NCBI RefSeq assembly: GCF_001399975.1 | Contig: NZ_LKBD01000007.1 | Location: forward strand, 1-64,000 | Source of the DNA: Pseudoalteromonas sp. P1-9 | Lineage (GTDB): Bacteria; Pseudomonadota; Gammaproteobacteria; Enterobacterales; Alteromonadaceae | DNA: 64,000 nt | Reading direction: 5' to 3' | In this document: positions 39,685 to 50,183 of the stretch, in pieces | How the letters are laid out: each line of letters starts with the position of its first letter | Position numbering within the stretch: position 1 is the stretch's first letter | Notes under the pieces: generated by a model | What the model saw: only the letters and a program-made list of their open reading frames with translations | Database searches by the model: none | What the model was told of the DNA's origin: nothing | Position numbers and translations under genes: made by a program

Positions 39685-40641
39685 ATGAACTACGACGTAT
39701 TTAACGGTGATGCAGATGGCATTATCGCCCTTCTTCAATTGCAGCTTGCAAACCCTACTGAAAGTAAAAAAATTACTGGTGTTAAACGCGATATTCAATT
39801 GCTTAAACAGGTAGATGTTAAGCCAAGTGATAAAATTCGTGTACTCGATATTTCTATGGAAAAAAACATGGAAGCGCTTCATAAGTGCTTAGATAGCGGT
39901 GCAGAAGTATTTTATGTCGATCATCATCGTGCAGGTGAAATTCCAACAAGCGATAAATTAGCAGCACATATTGATTTAGACGCCAACACTTGTACAAGCT
40001 TGATTGTCAGTGATTTACTCGATAAGCAATATCATCTGTGGGCAATTACTGCCGCGTATGGCGACAATATGATTACTACTGCTGATGCAGAGGCAAGTAA
40101 ACTCGGATTAACGCAAGAGCAAAAAGACAAGCTAAAAGCGTTGGGGGTTTATATTAACTATAACGGTTATGGTAGTTCGATTGAGGATTTACATTTTCAC
40201 CCAGAAGCGCTGTTTGAATTATTGCTTGATTACCCATCACCTTTGCAAGTTATAGAGCAGAAAGATTCGATTTTTTACCAATTGGAATCGTTATATGAAG
40301 CCGACATGGCAAAGGCGCAAGCTGCGCAAGTGATGTATGAAAATAATGCGGTTAAAGTTATTTTATTGGAAGATGCACCATGGGCAAGGCGTGTAAGTGG
40401 CGTTTTAGGTAATGAACTCGCAAACCAATCACCAAATAAAGCGCATGCGGTACTCACTCATCATCAAGAGTCGGGCTATACTGTGAGTATTAGGGCGCCA
40501 TTAAATAATAAACAAGGTGCAGACAAAGTAGTCACTCAATTTGCGACCGGTGGTGGGCGAGCAGCAGCAGCTGGAATAAACCAACTAGGTGAAAATGAAC
40601 TCACGCGATTTTATCAAGTATTTGGCGATTACTACTCATAA
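39685..40641 (+). CDS. DHH family phosphoesterase-like protein
   Basis: A 318-residue protein with DHH-family motifs. YDVFNGDADGIIALLQL opens the protein (metal-binding DADG). VLDISMEKNMEAL follows, then VFYVDHHRAG at about 85-95 (the DHH signature) and HIDLDANTCTSLIV. ATGGGRAAAAGINQL near the end is the DHHA1-type glycine-rich motif. ATG 39685 is chosen since the protein then begins at the motif I strand and GGAACGGA lies just upstream. The family includes RecJ, oligonucleotide phosphatases and cyclic dinucleotide hydrolases. The substrate here is not evident. It lies 18 bases before galE. Confidence 0.8.
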   Translation: MNYDVFNGDADGIIALLQLQLANPTESKKITGVKRDIQLLKQVDVKPSDKIRVLDISMEKNMEALHKCLDSGAEVFYVDHHRAGEIPTSDKLAAHIDLDANTCTSLIVSDLLDKQYHLWAITAAYGDNMITTADAEASKLGLTQEQKDKLKALGVYINYNGYGSSIEDLHFHPEALFELLLDYPSPLQVIEQKDSIFYQLESLYEADMAKAQAAQVMYENNAVKVILLEDAPWARRVSGVLGNELANQSPNKAHAVLTHHQESGYTVSIRAPLNNKQGADKVVTQFATGGGRAAAAGINQLGENELTRFYQVFGDYYS

Positions 40642-40659
40642 CGTTTAAGGATTTAACAC

Positions 40660-41679
40660 ATGACGGTACTGGTTACTGGTGGGGCGGGATATATTGGCTC
40701 GCATACTGCAGTTGAGCTTTTGCAAACGAATCTTGATGTTGTTGTCATTGATAACTTATCAAATTCATCCGAAGAAGCGTTAAAGCGTGTTCAGCATATC
40801 ACAGATAAGTCAGTAACATTTTATCAAGGTGATATTTTAGATTCTGAGTTGTTAGATTCAATTTTTGCTAAGCATAGTATTGATAGTGTTGTTCATTTTG
40901 CAGGGCTAAAGTCCGTGAATGAGTCTATTACCATGCCGTATAAGTATTATGAAAATAACGTTCAAGGCACGCTTAATCTGCTTGCAGCAATGGATAGAGC
41001 AGGTGTTAACAAATTAGTCTTTAGCTCGTCTGCAAATGTTTATGGCACGCCAGAATCACTACCTGTCGTTGAGACCGCTCCGGTAGGGGGAACAAGCAAC
41101 CCTTACGGAACATCCAAATACATGGTTGAACGTATTTTACAAGATTTAGCTGCATCAAATGAAAAGTGGCGTTTTGCAATTTTACGTTATTTTAATCCAG
41201 TAGGTGCGCATAAATCGGGTCAGATTGGTGAAGATCCTAACGATATTCCAAACAATTTGTTGCCTTACATTTCACAAGTTGCTATCGGCAAATTAGCTTG
41301 TTTAGGCGTGTTCGGTGATGACTACGACACGCCGGATGGTACAGGTGTACGTGATTATATTCATGTGGTTGACCTTGCACTTGGTCATTTAAAGGCGCTC
41401 AGCAAGTTAGAATCAGCTAGTGGGGCGTTAGTCTATAACTTAGGCACGGGTAATGGTTTCTCTGTACTTGAGATGGTCAAAGCTTTTGAAGCGGCCTCCA
41501 AAAGAACCGTTAAGTTTGAAATACAACCTCGTCGCCCTGGCGATATTGCAGTATGTTATGCAAATCCTGAAAAAGCTAAAAAAGAATTAGGCTGGGTAGC
41601 AGCGCTCGGACTAGACGATATGATGGTCGATGCATGGCGCTGGCAAGAGCAAAACCCTAATGGCTACACTGAAAACTAA
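40660..41679 (+). CDS. galE: UDP-glucose 4-epimerase
   Basis: A 339-residue extended SDR protein: [58 protein letters not shown] and [14 protein letters not shown] with the catalytic YxxxK. The YFNPVGAH and [15 protein letters not shown] blocks are characteristic of GalE. It interconverts UDP-glucose and UDP-galactose and can supply UDP-Gal for the glycosyltransferases upstream. A strong terminator follows. Confidence 0.95.
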   Translation: MTVLVTGGAGYIGSHTAVELLQTNLDVVVIDNLSNSSEEALKRVQHITDKSVTFYQGDILDSELLDSIFAKHSIDSVVHFAGLKSVNESITMPYKYYENNVQGTLNLLAAMDRAGVNKLVFSSSANVYGTPESLPVVETAPVGGTSNPYGTSKYMVERILQDLAASNEKWRFAILRYFNPVGAHKSGQIGEDPNDIPNNLLPYISQVAIGKLACLGVFGDDYDTPDGTGVRDYIHVVDLALGHLKALSKLESASGALVYNLGTGNGFSVLEMVKAFEAASKRTVKFEIQPRRPGDIAVCYANPEKAKKELGWVAALGLDDMMVDAWRWQEQNPNGYTEN

Positions 41680-41684
41680 TTAAT

Positions 41685-41710
41685 AAAAAGGATGCTTACG
41701 CATCCTTTTT
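41685..41710. terminator. bidirectional terminator after galE
   Basis: AAAAAGGATGC (41685-41695) and GCATCCTTTTT (41700-41710) pair perfectly around TTAC, with A and T runs on either side. It serves galE and the convergent thioesterase gene. Confidence 0.9.
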
Positions 41711-41718
41711 AATGATTA

Positions 41719-42123
41719 TTACTTGCTACCACTCAAAGGGAACAAGTCATTGATCTCATTTGGTAAAAATGGCCTTCCCTTTTCATTTACTGATGTGCCA
41801 ATAACAAGTGCCTCTACAGCTACTTTGTTATCTTTTTTTCTCACAACGCGTTGGCGAAAACCAAATTTTAGTTTTGAAATGCGTTCTGGGCTCACTTCAA
41901 CATAAAACTCGTCGCCCGGTTGCAATGAAGTTTTAAAATCAATTTCGCTGCGTATTACCACTAAGTTGATCTTATCGGCTGCTAGTTTGGCAAAATCGAC
42001 ATTGTTGGCATATAAAAACTCGTGGCGTGCATGTTCTAGGTAATTAAAATACACACCGTTGTTTACAATGCCTTGTAAGTCACATTCGTAATCTCTTACT
42101 TTTAGTTCTATTCGAAAGGTCAT
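41719..42123 (-). CDS. acyl-CoA thioesterase, hotdog fold (YbgC/4HBT type)
   Basis: A 134-residue single hotdog domain. The segment VRDYECDLQGIVNNGVYFNYLEHARHEFL matches the family core, with the Asp of DLQGIVNN in the place of the catalytic Asp of 4HBT-type enzymes. VVIRSEIDFKTSLQPGDEFYV follows as usual. It probably hydrolyses short acyl-CoA or similar thioesters. It is divergent from the TonB receptor gene and not clearly tied to thiamine. Confidence 0.8.
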   Translation of the reverse strand: MTFRIELKVRDYECDLQGIVNNGVYFNYLEHARHEFLYANNVDFAKLAADKINLVVIRSEIDFKTSLQPGDEFYVEVSPERISKLKFGFRQRVVRKKDNKVAVEALVIGTSVNEKGRPFLPNEINDLFPLSGSK

Positions 42124-42275
42124 AAATTAGTACTCAAAATTTTTTTAGCAGTTTACCTAAATCTTTGATTAAAGAGGTATGACTTATGCTCTCAAATACG
42201 AACTTTTCTCGCTTACACAATTAACTTCTTATAAACTATGCGGCAATTACTATATATCAAAGATGGGATGCCAAA

Positions 42276-44387
42276 GTGAAAACCAGCTTAAAACTCGTTT
42301 CTGCAGCTATTCTCGCGTCAATTTCAGCAACCAGTGTTGCTAATCAAGAACCAGACAATATTGAAGTTATTACCGTTACTGGTGACTTTAAAAAAGAAAG
42401 TATTCAAACGTTAAGCGCAAGTGTGCATGTACTTGGTGAGCAAGATATTGCAATGCGTAATGCCGTGCATTTGGATGAAATGTTAAATACGGCTGCTAAC
42501 GTTAATTATACGTCTGGCGCATCGCGTGGACGTTTTATTCAAATTCGTGGTATCGGTTTACGTTCGCAATTTGTTGACCCAATTAATCCATCAGTAGGGT
42601 TATTAATTGATGGTATTAATTACTCTGGTTTAGGCGGAGCAGCGTTGTTGTTTGATACACAGCAAGCTGAGATTTACCGTGGCCCTCAAGGAACACGCTT
42701 TGGTGCAGACGCTCTGGCAGGCATGATCCACATTGATACAAACGAAGCTACAACAGATGCGCGCGCCAAATTGCAGCTCGGTGCCGGAAATTACAATTCT
42801 TATAACCTCGGTGTTGCTGCTGGTGGCGGTATTGATGATGTTGTTGGTATGCGTGCTAGCGTGTACCAAAATAGCTCAGATGGTTATGTTGATAACATTT
42901 ACTTAAATGAGTCTACCCAAGATCAAGATGAACTGGTTGCACGTTTTAAAGCAAAAACAGATTTCAGCGATGTGTTTGTTAGTGAATTGAATCTACATTA
43001 TATCGATATTGAAAATGGTTATGATGCCTTTACCCTCGATAACTCACGTAAATCAGTAGCTGATCAGCCAGGACAAGATAACCAAGAAAGTTACGGCGTT
43101 AGCTGGCGCAATAGTTTTTCAGGTTTTGATAGTTTTGATATCAATTTCAATGTTAGCGCGCTTAATGCTGATTTATTGTATAGCTATGATGAAGATTGGG
43201 TATGTAATGACCCAGAAGAAGCAGAACTATGCAGTGCGGGTCTTCACTCTTGGGGATATAGTTCGACCGATGCGTATGATCGAGAGCGTAAAGACCGCTC
43301 CGTTGAATTAAATGTGCAAAGCAAAGAAGGGACTTGGATTGGCGGCGTATATTATCAAAGCAAAGAAGTTGATTTAACACGCGCTTATACATGGCAAGCA
43401 CAAGACTTTGAGTCAAATTATCAAGTAGATAATATTGCTGTATTTGGTCAATTAGAAACACGCATTGATGATCGTACGGTTTTGATTACGGGTTTGCGTG
43501 CAGAAAATTACCAAGGTGATTACTTTGATAACAACGGCTTTTTAGAATCAGTTGATGATTCAATGGTAGGCGGAAAACTTGCACTTGAGCATCAAGTTAA
43601 CCAGCAAGCGATGATCTATACCAGCCTCACGAGTGGTTACAAAGCGGGTGGTATCAATGGTGAAGCACTAGCAAAAGCGCGAGATGAAGGCGTAGATCAA
43701 AGTTTCTTTGAAACCATTAAATATTTTGATCCAGAGTATTTATGGAGCGGCGAGTTTGGCGTTAAAGGCATGTCTAAAGATAAGCGACTGGTACTTCGTT
43801 TAGCTGCGTTTTATATGTACCGCGATAATATGCAAGTTAAGGCGTACAAAGAATACAAAGCCGATGAAACGTCAGAGCCTGTATTCGTTGGTTACCTTGA
43901 TAACGCAGCTAGTGGCCGTAACTACGGTATCGAAATCGATGGACGTTATCAGTTAACTGAACGCATAAGTTTAAATGGTGCGGTAGGTTATTTACGTACC
44001 CGAATGGATGACTTTGTTAATGCTGATGGCGAGAGCAAAGATGGCCGCGAACAAGCCCAGGCACCGCGCTACAACTATGCCTTCTCGGCACGTTTCGATG
44101 CAACGGAAAATCTATACGTTAATTTAGGTATTGAAGGCAAAGATGACTACTATTTCTCAGATAGTCACGACTCAAGGGCTGAAAGTGTAAATCTGGTTAA
44201 TGCTAAGATTGGTTATAGCCGCAATGCATGGGAAGTAAGTGCTTGGGTGCGCAATATGTTTAATCAAGATTACGCAACTCGAGGTTTTGAGTTTGGTAAT
44301 GACCCGCGAGATTTTTACGAGACGCACACTTATGTGCAATTTGCTGAGCCGCGTATGGCTGGTGTAAGTTTTACCTATCAGTATTAA
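42276..44387 (+). CDS. TonB-dependent outer-membrane receptor, probable thiamine uptake
   Basis: A 703-residue outer-membrane receptor starting at GTG 42276 (GATGGGA upstream) with a signal peptide ending ...ATSVANQ. A TonB box-like IEVITVTG lies at about 30-37. The plug includes IQIRGIGLRSQFVDP and YRGPQGTRFGADALAGMI. The beta-barrel runs to a terminal aromatic residue (VSFTYQY). The substrate is inferred: the next three genes are a thiamine-binding-type protein, a PnuT-like permease and a kinase-like protein. In Alteromonadales such receptors accompany pnuT. No TPP riboswitch is visible in the 152-base leader. Confidence 0.82.
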   Translation: MKTSLKLVSAAILASISATSVANQEPDNIEVITVTGDFKKESIQTLSASVHVLGEQDIAMRNAVHLDEMLNTAANVNYTSGASRGRFIQIRGIGLRSQFVDPINPSVGLLIDGINYSGLGGAALLFDTQQAEIYRGPQGTRFGADALAGMIHIDTNEATTDARAKLQLGAGNYNSYNLGVAAGGGIDDVVGMRASVYQNSSDGYVDNIYLNESTQDQDELVARFKAKTDFSDVFVSELNLHYIDIENGYDAFTLDNSRKSVADQPGQDNQESYGVSWRNSFSGFDSFDINFNVSALNADLLYSYDEDWVCNDPEEAELCSAGLHSWGYSSTDAYDRERKDRSVELNVQSKEGTWIGGVYYQSKEVDLTRAYTWQAQDFESNYQVDNIAVFGQLETRIDDRTVLITGLRAENYQGDYFDNNGFLESVDDSMVGGKLALEHQVNQQAMIYTSLTSGYKAGGINGEALAKARDEGVDQSFFETIKYFDPEYLWSGEFGVKGMSKDKRLVLRLAAFYMYRDNMQVKAYKEYKADETSEPVFVGYLDNAASGRNYGIEIDGRYQLTERISLNGAVGYLRTRMDDFVNADGESKDGREQAQAPRYNYAFSARFDATENLYVNLGIEGKDDYYFSDSHDSRAESVNLVNAKIGYSRNAWEVSAWVRNMFNQDYATRGFEFGNDPRDFYETHTYVQFAEPRMAGVSFTYQY

Positions 44388-44410
44388 TTCAATTATAAGT
44401 AATGTGTTTG

Positions 44411-44501
44411 GGTTTCAGATGTGGCTGTTAGGCTCTTCTGAAACCTGAAACCTGAAACCTGAAACCTGAAACCTGAAACCTGAAACCTGAAACCTGAAAC
44501 C
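44411..44501 (+). repeat. TGAAACC heptamer array (9 copies) with an inverted partner
   Basis: Nine perfect tandem copies of TGAAACC occupy 44439-44501. On the left, GGTTTCAGA (44411-44419) is the exact inverse of TCTGAAACC (44437-44445), separated by 17 bases, so a hairpin can form at the array's edge. It lies between the TonB receptor stop and the start of the thiamine-binding gene 14 bases on. Copy number equals that of the TGAAATC array at 51.4 kb. Confidence 0.95.
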
Positions 44502-44515
44502 TTAAAGCAAAAGCT

Positions 44516-44776
44516 ATGAAATTATCTGTAGAAATTAGTAAATACCCGCTGCATCAAGATTATATTCCATTTATCAAAGGGTTTATTGACCGTTTAAACG
44601 AGAACGCAAACCTAGAAGTGATTACTAACACCATGTCTACGCAGGTGTTTGGTGACTACGATGAGGTAATGAACGCAGTAACGAGTGAAATTAAACGTTC
44701 TCACCAAGAATTTGGTAAGGCAATTTTTGTGTGTAAATTTATTGGTGGTGATTTATCACCTAACAAAGAGGTGTAA
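44516..44776 (+). CDS. thiamine-binding protein, MTH1187/YkoF-like family
   Basis: An 86-residue protein matching the small MTH1187/YqgV (DUF77) family throughout: VEISKYPLHQDYIPFIKGFI, NTMSTQVFGDYDEVMNAVTS and AIFVCKFIGGDL. Relatives bind thiamine or its HMP moiety in a ferredoxin-like oligomer. No signal peptide is seen, so it acts in the cytoplasm, possibly buffering or presenting imported thiamine. The stop is adjacent to the start of the permease gene. The upstream heptamer array ends 14 bases before the ATG, where it could affect translation. Confidence 0.82.
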   Translation: MKLSVEISKYPLHQDYIPFIKGFIDRLNENANLEVITNTMSTQVFGDYDEVMNAVTSEIKRSHQEFGKAIFVCKFIGGDLSPNKEV

Positions 44777-45391
44777 ATGGAATTTTTATCACAAGCCTTA
44801 AGCGGTTTTACAGCAATGAGCTATTGGGAATATATCGCGGTAGCGCTTGGCCTTGCTTACTTAGTGTTTGTGATGAAAGAAAGTTTGTGGGCGTGGCCTT
44901 GTGCCTTTGCAAGTACCTTTATTTACACTCTGCTATTTTGGAACGGTGCTTTATTAATGGAATCATTGCTGAATTTTTATTATTTGGCAATGGCGGTTTA
45001 TGGTTTCTATTGTTGGAAAAATGGTAAAGAAAAAAAAGAATTACCCATCTCAAGTTGGCAGTTTAATACCCACCTTATCATTATCACAGTAACCAGTTTA
45101 ATTGCACTACCCTTGGGTTATGTGATGGATAATTACACGCATGCAGATTTTGCTTACCTAGACTCCTTTACTACCTGTTTCGCGGTAATGACTACATACT
45201 TAGTTGCCAAAAAGGTACTTGAAAACTGGCTTTACTGGCTAGTGATTGATGCGGCATCTATTTATCTGTATCTACAAAAAGGGTATTATCCAACAGTTGT
45301 ACTATTTGCGATTTATACCGGTATGGTGATTTGGGGCTATTTGCAATGGCGCCAGCATTTTCAGCTGCAAAGAGAGTTGGCTTTTGCTTAA
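44777..45391 (+). CDS. pnuT: PnuC-family transporter, probable thiamine permease
   Basis: A 204-residue protein with about seven membrane segments. The PnuC/PnuT hallmark FASTFIYTLLFWNGALLMESLLNFYYLAMAVYGFYCW is distributed over TM2-TM4, and NWLYWLVIDAASIYLYLQKGYY lies in the last conserved block (W/N ligand residues). The family moves vitamins by facilitated diffusion, with trapping by phosphorylation. The neighbouring kinase-like gene fits that role. The PnuT rather than PnuC assignment is by context. It overlaps the next gene by 8 bases. Confidence 0.85.
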   Translation: MEFLSQALSGFTAMSYWEYIAVALGLAYLVFVMKESLWAWPCAFASTFIYTLLFWNGALLMESLLNFYYLAMAVYGFYCWKNGKEKKELPISSWQFNTHLIIITVTSLIALPLGYVMDNYTHADFAYLDSFTTCFAVMTTYLVAKKVLENWLYWLVIDAASIYLYLQKGYYPTVVLFAIYTGMVIWGYLQWRQHFQLQRELAFA

Positions 45392-46166
45392 TCAATGCCA
45401 AGACTATCTAGTTAAACTTGGTTTAGAGTTTGTTGCTAAAAAAGCGCTTTATCTTACTCAAGGCGTTAATAATACCTGTTTTCGGGTTGAAACCCTGTGT
45501 GGAAAAACTCTGCTATTAAAGCATTTTGATCGTGAAAATAACTTCAAAGTGACTATAGTTGAGCAGCTCTTAGCAAAAGAAGATGTTGTGCCAAGCGTTA
45601 TAGCGACTAGTGAAAAACATAAGCTGATTGCTTATCAATTTATTGAAAGCGTAGAGTTTAATAAATCGCTTCACCTTAAATCGTTAGTCGCAAAACTAGT
45701 TGTTTTACACAATTTGAATAGTGACTATGACTATGAAGAGATAAATCTAAGTACACTCTTTAGTAGTTACACTGAGCTAGCAGAATATAAAAATTATCAA
45801 ACAACAATTAATCAATTACTTGCGAAATTAAAAAATTACCCATGTGAACTTGGCGTGTGTCATAACGACTTAGTGCGAGAAAACCTAATTTTTTCAAATA
45901 AAACGAGTTGGTTAATCGACTTTGAATATGTGGGAATTAACGATGTTTACTTTGATTTAGCAGCGCTTTGTAGCTCACTGATAATTAATAACAATGACAA
46001 AAAACACTTGCTTGCATGCTATTTTAAGTTGCCGAGCGTGTCTTCACAGCAACTAGAAAAGCTAGACTTATATCAGCAGCTTTATAACTTCATTTGTTAC
46101 TTTTGGTATTTAAAGCATGGCTTTAAAAACCATGCTTTAGCACTAAAACCGTTTATAAACGATTAA
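45384..46166 (+). CDS. aminoglycoside-phosphotransferase-fold kinase, probable thiamine kinase
   Basis: A 260-residue APH/choline-kinase-fold protein. LGVCHNDLVRENLIFSN near 157-173 has the catalytic Asp and the metal-binding Asn, and WLIDFEYVGINDVYFDLAAL carries the second metal Asp. The N-terminal GVNNTCFRVET and TLLLKHF supply the nucleotide-binding lobe and its Lys. The start is TTG 45384, overlapping the pnuT stop. Phosphorylating thiamine would trap it after PnuT transport. A ThiK-like role is inferred from this coupling. Confidence 0.75.
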   Translation: MLNQCQDYLVKLGLEFVAKKALYLTQGVNNTCFRVETLCGKTLLLKHFDRENNFKVTIVEQLLAKEDVVPSVIATSEKHKLIAYQFIESVEFNKSLHLKSLVAKLVVLHNLNSDYDYEEINLSTLFSSYTELAEYKNYQTTINQLLAKLKNYPCELGVCHNDLVRENLIFSNKTSWLIDFEYVGINDVYFDLAALCSSLIINNNDKKHLLACYFKLPSVSSQQLEKLDLYQQLYNFICYFWYLKHGFKNHALALKPFIND

Positions 46167-46345
46167 ATACCACCAATACGCTCAGCTAATTCTTTATAGC
46201 GTTTTACATCATCTTCTTTAAATTTGGCATTGCCTGCATCGTCTTTTTCAGCCGCAATTAATAAGCTTTCACGCTCTAAACGACGGACGCGTTCTTCTTT
46301 TACGCCAAGAAATTCTGCAACTTGTTCTGTAGTCATTAATGCCAT
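46163..46345 (-). CDS. small helix-turn-helix protein (MerR/excisionase-like)
   Basis: A 60-residue protein made almost wholly of one winged-HTH unit: MTTEQVAEFLGVKEERVRRLERESLL then a wing DAGNAKFKEDDVKRY. This is the form of free-standing MerR-type or AlpA/Xis-like DNA-binding proteins, without any sensor domain. The stop overlaps that of the convergent kinase gene. A good Shine-Dalgarno (AGGAGAAC) precedes the ATG. The target is unknown. It could regulate the adjacent thiamine genes, but there is no direct sign of it. Confidence 0.72.
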   Translation of the reverse strand: MALMTTEQVAEFLGVKEERVRRLERESLLIAAEKDDAGNAKFKEDDVKRYKELAERIGGI

Positions 46346-46517
46346 TTTGTTCTCCTAATACTTAGGCATGCTTCAAGTGAATCTTTTAATTAAAGCTTTT
46401 TTTCTTAAAAAATGCGAGTAAATTACAACTTAATTGTAACTATCTTGTTGATATATTAGCCAAGTAAGTTTCCATTCGCTGGTAATTCGAAGGTTTAGCC
46501 ATTATTATTGTCGCCGT

Positions 46518-46592
46518 GCTCTCGTGGTGAAATGGATATCACGTGGCCCTCCGGAGGCCGAGTTCTAGGTTCGATCCCTAGCGAGAGCGCCA
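46518..46592 (+). tRNA. tRNA-Arg (anticodon CCG)
   Basis: Acceptor GCTCTCG (46518-46524) pairs with CGAGAGC (46582-46588), followed by discriminator G and an encoded CCA. The anticodon arm TGGCC-CTCCGGA-GGCCG gives anticodon CCG. The T arm CTAGG-TTCGATC-CCTAG is perfect. It decodes CGG, a rare arginine codon in AT-rich genomes. Confidence 0.95.
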
Positions 46593-46688
46593 ATTCTTAT
46601 TTGGCACAGTCAATTACTTCTCCATTGGTCTTATCAGCGTAATCTTTTATTGCGTCGCTTAACATAAACACATAGAATTCAATCGTTA

Positions 46689-46788
46689 CTTGTCGGAGTG
46701 CCTTTTACTTTTTGAGTAAAACTAAGGCTGAGATCGCATAAGCGGGATCCGTGAACCTGAATAGATTAGTATCTACGTAGGAAACAAG
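46689..46788 (+). promoter_or_regulatory. TPP riboswitch (THI element) upstream of thiC
   Basis: The P1 helix CTTGT (46689-46693) pairs with ACAAG (46784-46788). Conserved core boxes are present in order: GGAGTGCC, GGCTGAGAT around 46727-46735, GAACCTGAA around 46753-46761, and TACGTAGGAAACAA closing the aptamer. The 155 bases between it and the thiC ATG contain several short GC-rich inverted repeats that could form the expression platform. TPP binding would shut down the de novo pathway. Confidence 0.93.
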
Positions 46789-46934
46789 CAGCTTGGTGGC
46801 AAGCGTTTGTTTGCCATTTGGCAAAAGACCTTTTCACTGTTGTCTTAATTATATTAAGAACTGCCTCCTAGGCGCTGTGTGCGCTTCAATCATCACGAAC
46901 TTTGGCAAGACCGTCACTCGATTTAATTATTTAA

Positions 46935-48902
<1,968 letters not shown>

Positions 48903-48915
48903 AACAGTAATAAGC

Positions 48916-48952
48916 ATTCAGAATTCAGTAAGTAAAGGTACTGAATTCTGAT
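48916..48952. repeat. palindrome between thiC and thiO, related in form to the heptamer elements
   Basis: ATTCAGAATTCAGTA (48916-48930) and TACTGAATTCTGAT (48939-48952) form a near-perfect inverted repeat with an 8-base loop. The words TCAGAAT and CTGAATT resemble the TTCAGA/TCTGAA ends of the 44.4 and 51 kb elements. No T run follows, so it is not a clear terminator. It may be a processing or attenuation hairpin. Confidence 0.8.
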
Positions 48953-48977
48953 TCTTCATTAACTGCTTGGGCGTATT

Positions 48978-49976
48978 ATGGCAATTTCAGAGCGAAAAAA
49001 AATCGCGATTTTGGGTTACGGTTTAACGGGGCGTTTAGCGGCATTGCAGCTTTATCAGCAGCATCAAGTATCGGTATTTGAGTCAGGTAAAGTTAGCGGT
49101 GAGCAAAGTGCAGGTTTTGTCGCCGCGGCTATGCTTGCGCCGTTAGCCGAATCGGTTCTATGTGAAGCTGATTTAGCAGAGCTTGGTTTGCAGGCTATGC
49201 CACTGTGGCAGTCGATTATCGAGATGTTAGATGAGCCAGTGTTTTTCCAACAACATGGCAGCTTAGTGGTTGCACATCTGCAAGATAAAGGCGATTTAGA
49301 CTCATTTGCGAATCGCTTAAAGCCGCTGGCAGAGCAAAGTGCAATTCATCTTGGTGGTGAACAGCTATCAAAGCTAGAACCAGCACTTGCTGGGCGTTTT
49401 CACCAAGGCATTTACTTGCCTTGCGAAGGACAGCTTGATAACCGTGCGTTTTATGCCGCCAGTTATCAGCAAGTAAAAGACAAGGTTACTTTCTTTGAGT
49501 CATTCTCTGGCAGTATTAACGAAAGCCACTTTGATGTGATTATAGATTGCCGTGGCTTAGGCGCTAAACCTTCGCTTCAAAACCTTCGCGGTGTGCGCGG
49601 TGAAGTGGTGCGCTTATATGCGCCGGAAGTGTCGCTTAATCGCCCTGTGCGATTAATGCACCCACGTTATCCGATTTACATTGTGCCAAAACCGAATCAT
49701 GAGTTTGTGATTGGCGCGACAGAAATTGAATCGCAATCAAACAAACCTATGACGCTGCGTTCAGCAATGGAGCTGTTGTCAGCTGCATATACAGTTCATA
49801 GTGGCTTTGCTGAAGCCGAAATACTGGAAATGCAAGCAGGGCTAAGGCCAAGTATGCCTGATAACCGTCCACTGGTTGAAAAGCAAGGCAAGCGCATTAT
49901 GATTAATGGCTTGTATAGACATGGTTATTTACTGGCGCCAAAAGTGGTTGAAATGGCGCTTGAGCAGATTAACTAA
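48978..49976 (+). CDS. thiO: glycine oxidase ThiO
   Basis: A 332-residue FAD-dependent oxidoreductase of the DAO family. The N-terminal dinucleotide fold is IAILGYGLTGRLAALQL (GxGxxG), followed by SVFESG. A later FAD contact region is DCRGLGAKP, and the C-terminal part is MINGLYRHGYLLAP. In thi operons this enzyme makes iminoglycine for thiazole formation using oxygen and replaces ThiH. No thiH is present, consistent with aerobic life. It lies between thiC and thiS in the same orientation. Confidence 0.9.
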   Translation: MAISERKKIAILGYGLTGRLAALQLYQQHQVSVFESGKVSGEQSAGFVAAAMLAPLAESVLCEADLAELGLQAMPLWQSIIEMLDEPVFFQQHGSLVVAHLQDKGDLDSFANRLKPLAEQSAIHLGGEQLSKLEPALAGRFHQGIYLPCEGQLDNRAFYAASYQQVKDKVTFFESFSGSINESHFDVIIDCRGLGAKPSLQNLRGVRGEVVRLYAPEVSLNRPVRLMHPRYPIYIVPKPNHEFVIGATEIESQSNKPMTLRSAMELLSAAYTVHSGFAEAEILEMQAGLRPSMPDNRPLVEKQGKRIMINGLYRHGYLLAPKVVEMALEQIN

Positions 49977-49985
49977 GAGTGCAAA

Positions 49986-50183
49986 ATGAATTTAATAATT
50001 AATGGCGAAAAGCGCGATGTTGAAAGCAATACGACGTTGCTTGTTTTGCTATCACAGCTTGGCGCGAGCGAACCCTACGCTGTGGCTGTAAATCAAAGCT
50101 TTGTGCCGCGTGAACAGTGCGAAGGCATCACTTTGGCTGATGGCGATCAGATTGAAATTCTCTCACCAATACAGGGGGGCTAA
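49986..50183 (+). CDS. thiS: sulfur carrier protein ThiS
   Basis: A 65-residue ubiquitin-like protein ending in the required Gly-Gly (EILSPIQGG). [13 protein letters not shown] and LADGDQIEI are family-typical. Its C-terminus is adenylated by ThiF and converted to the thiocarboxylate that feeds sulfur to ThiG. The stop overlaps the thiG start by one base. Confidence 0.95.
   Translation: MNLIINGEKRDVESNTTLLVLLSQLGASEPYAVAVNQSFVPREQCEGITLADGDQIEILSPIQGG

Noticed and set aside
44439-44501. CRISPR array
   Set aside because: The repeat is a 7-base unit in direct tandem with no spacers. No cas genes are nearby.
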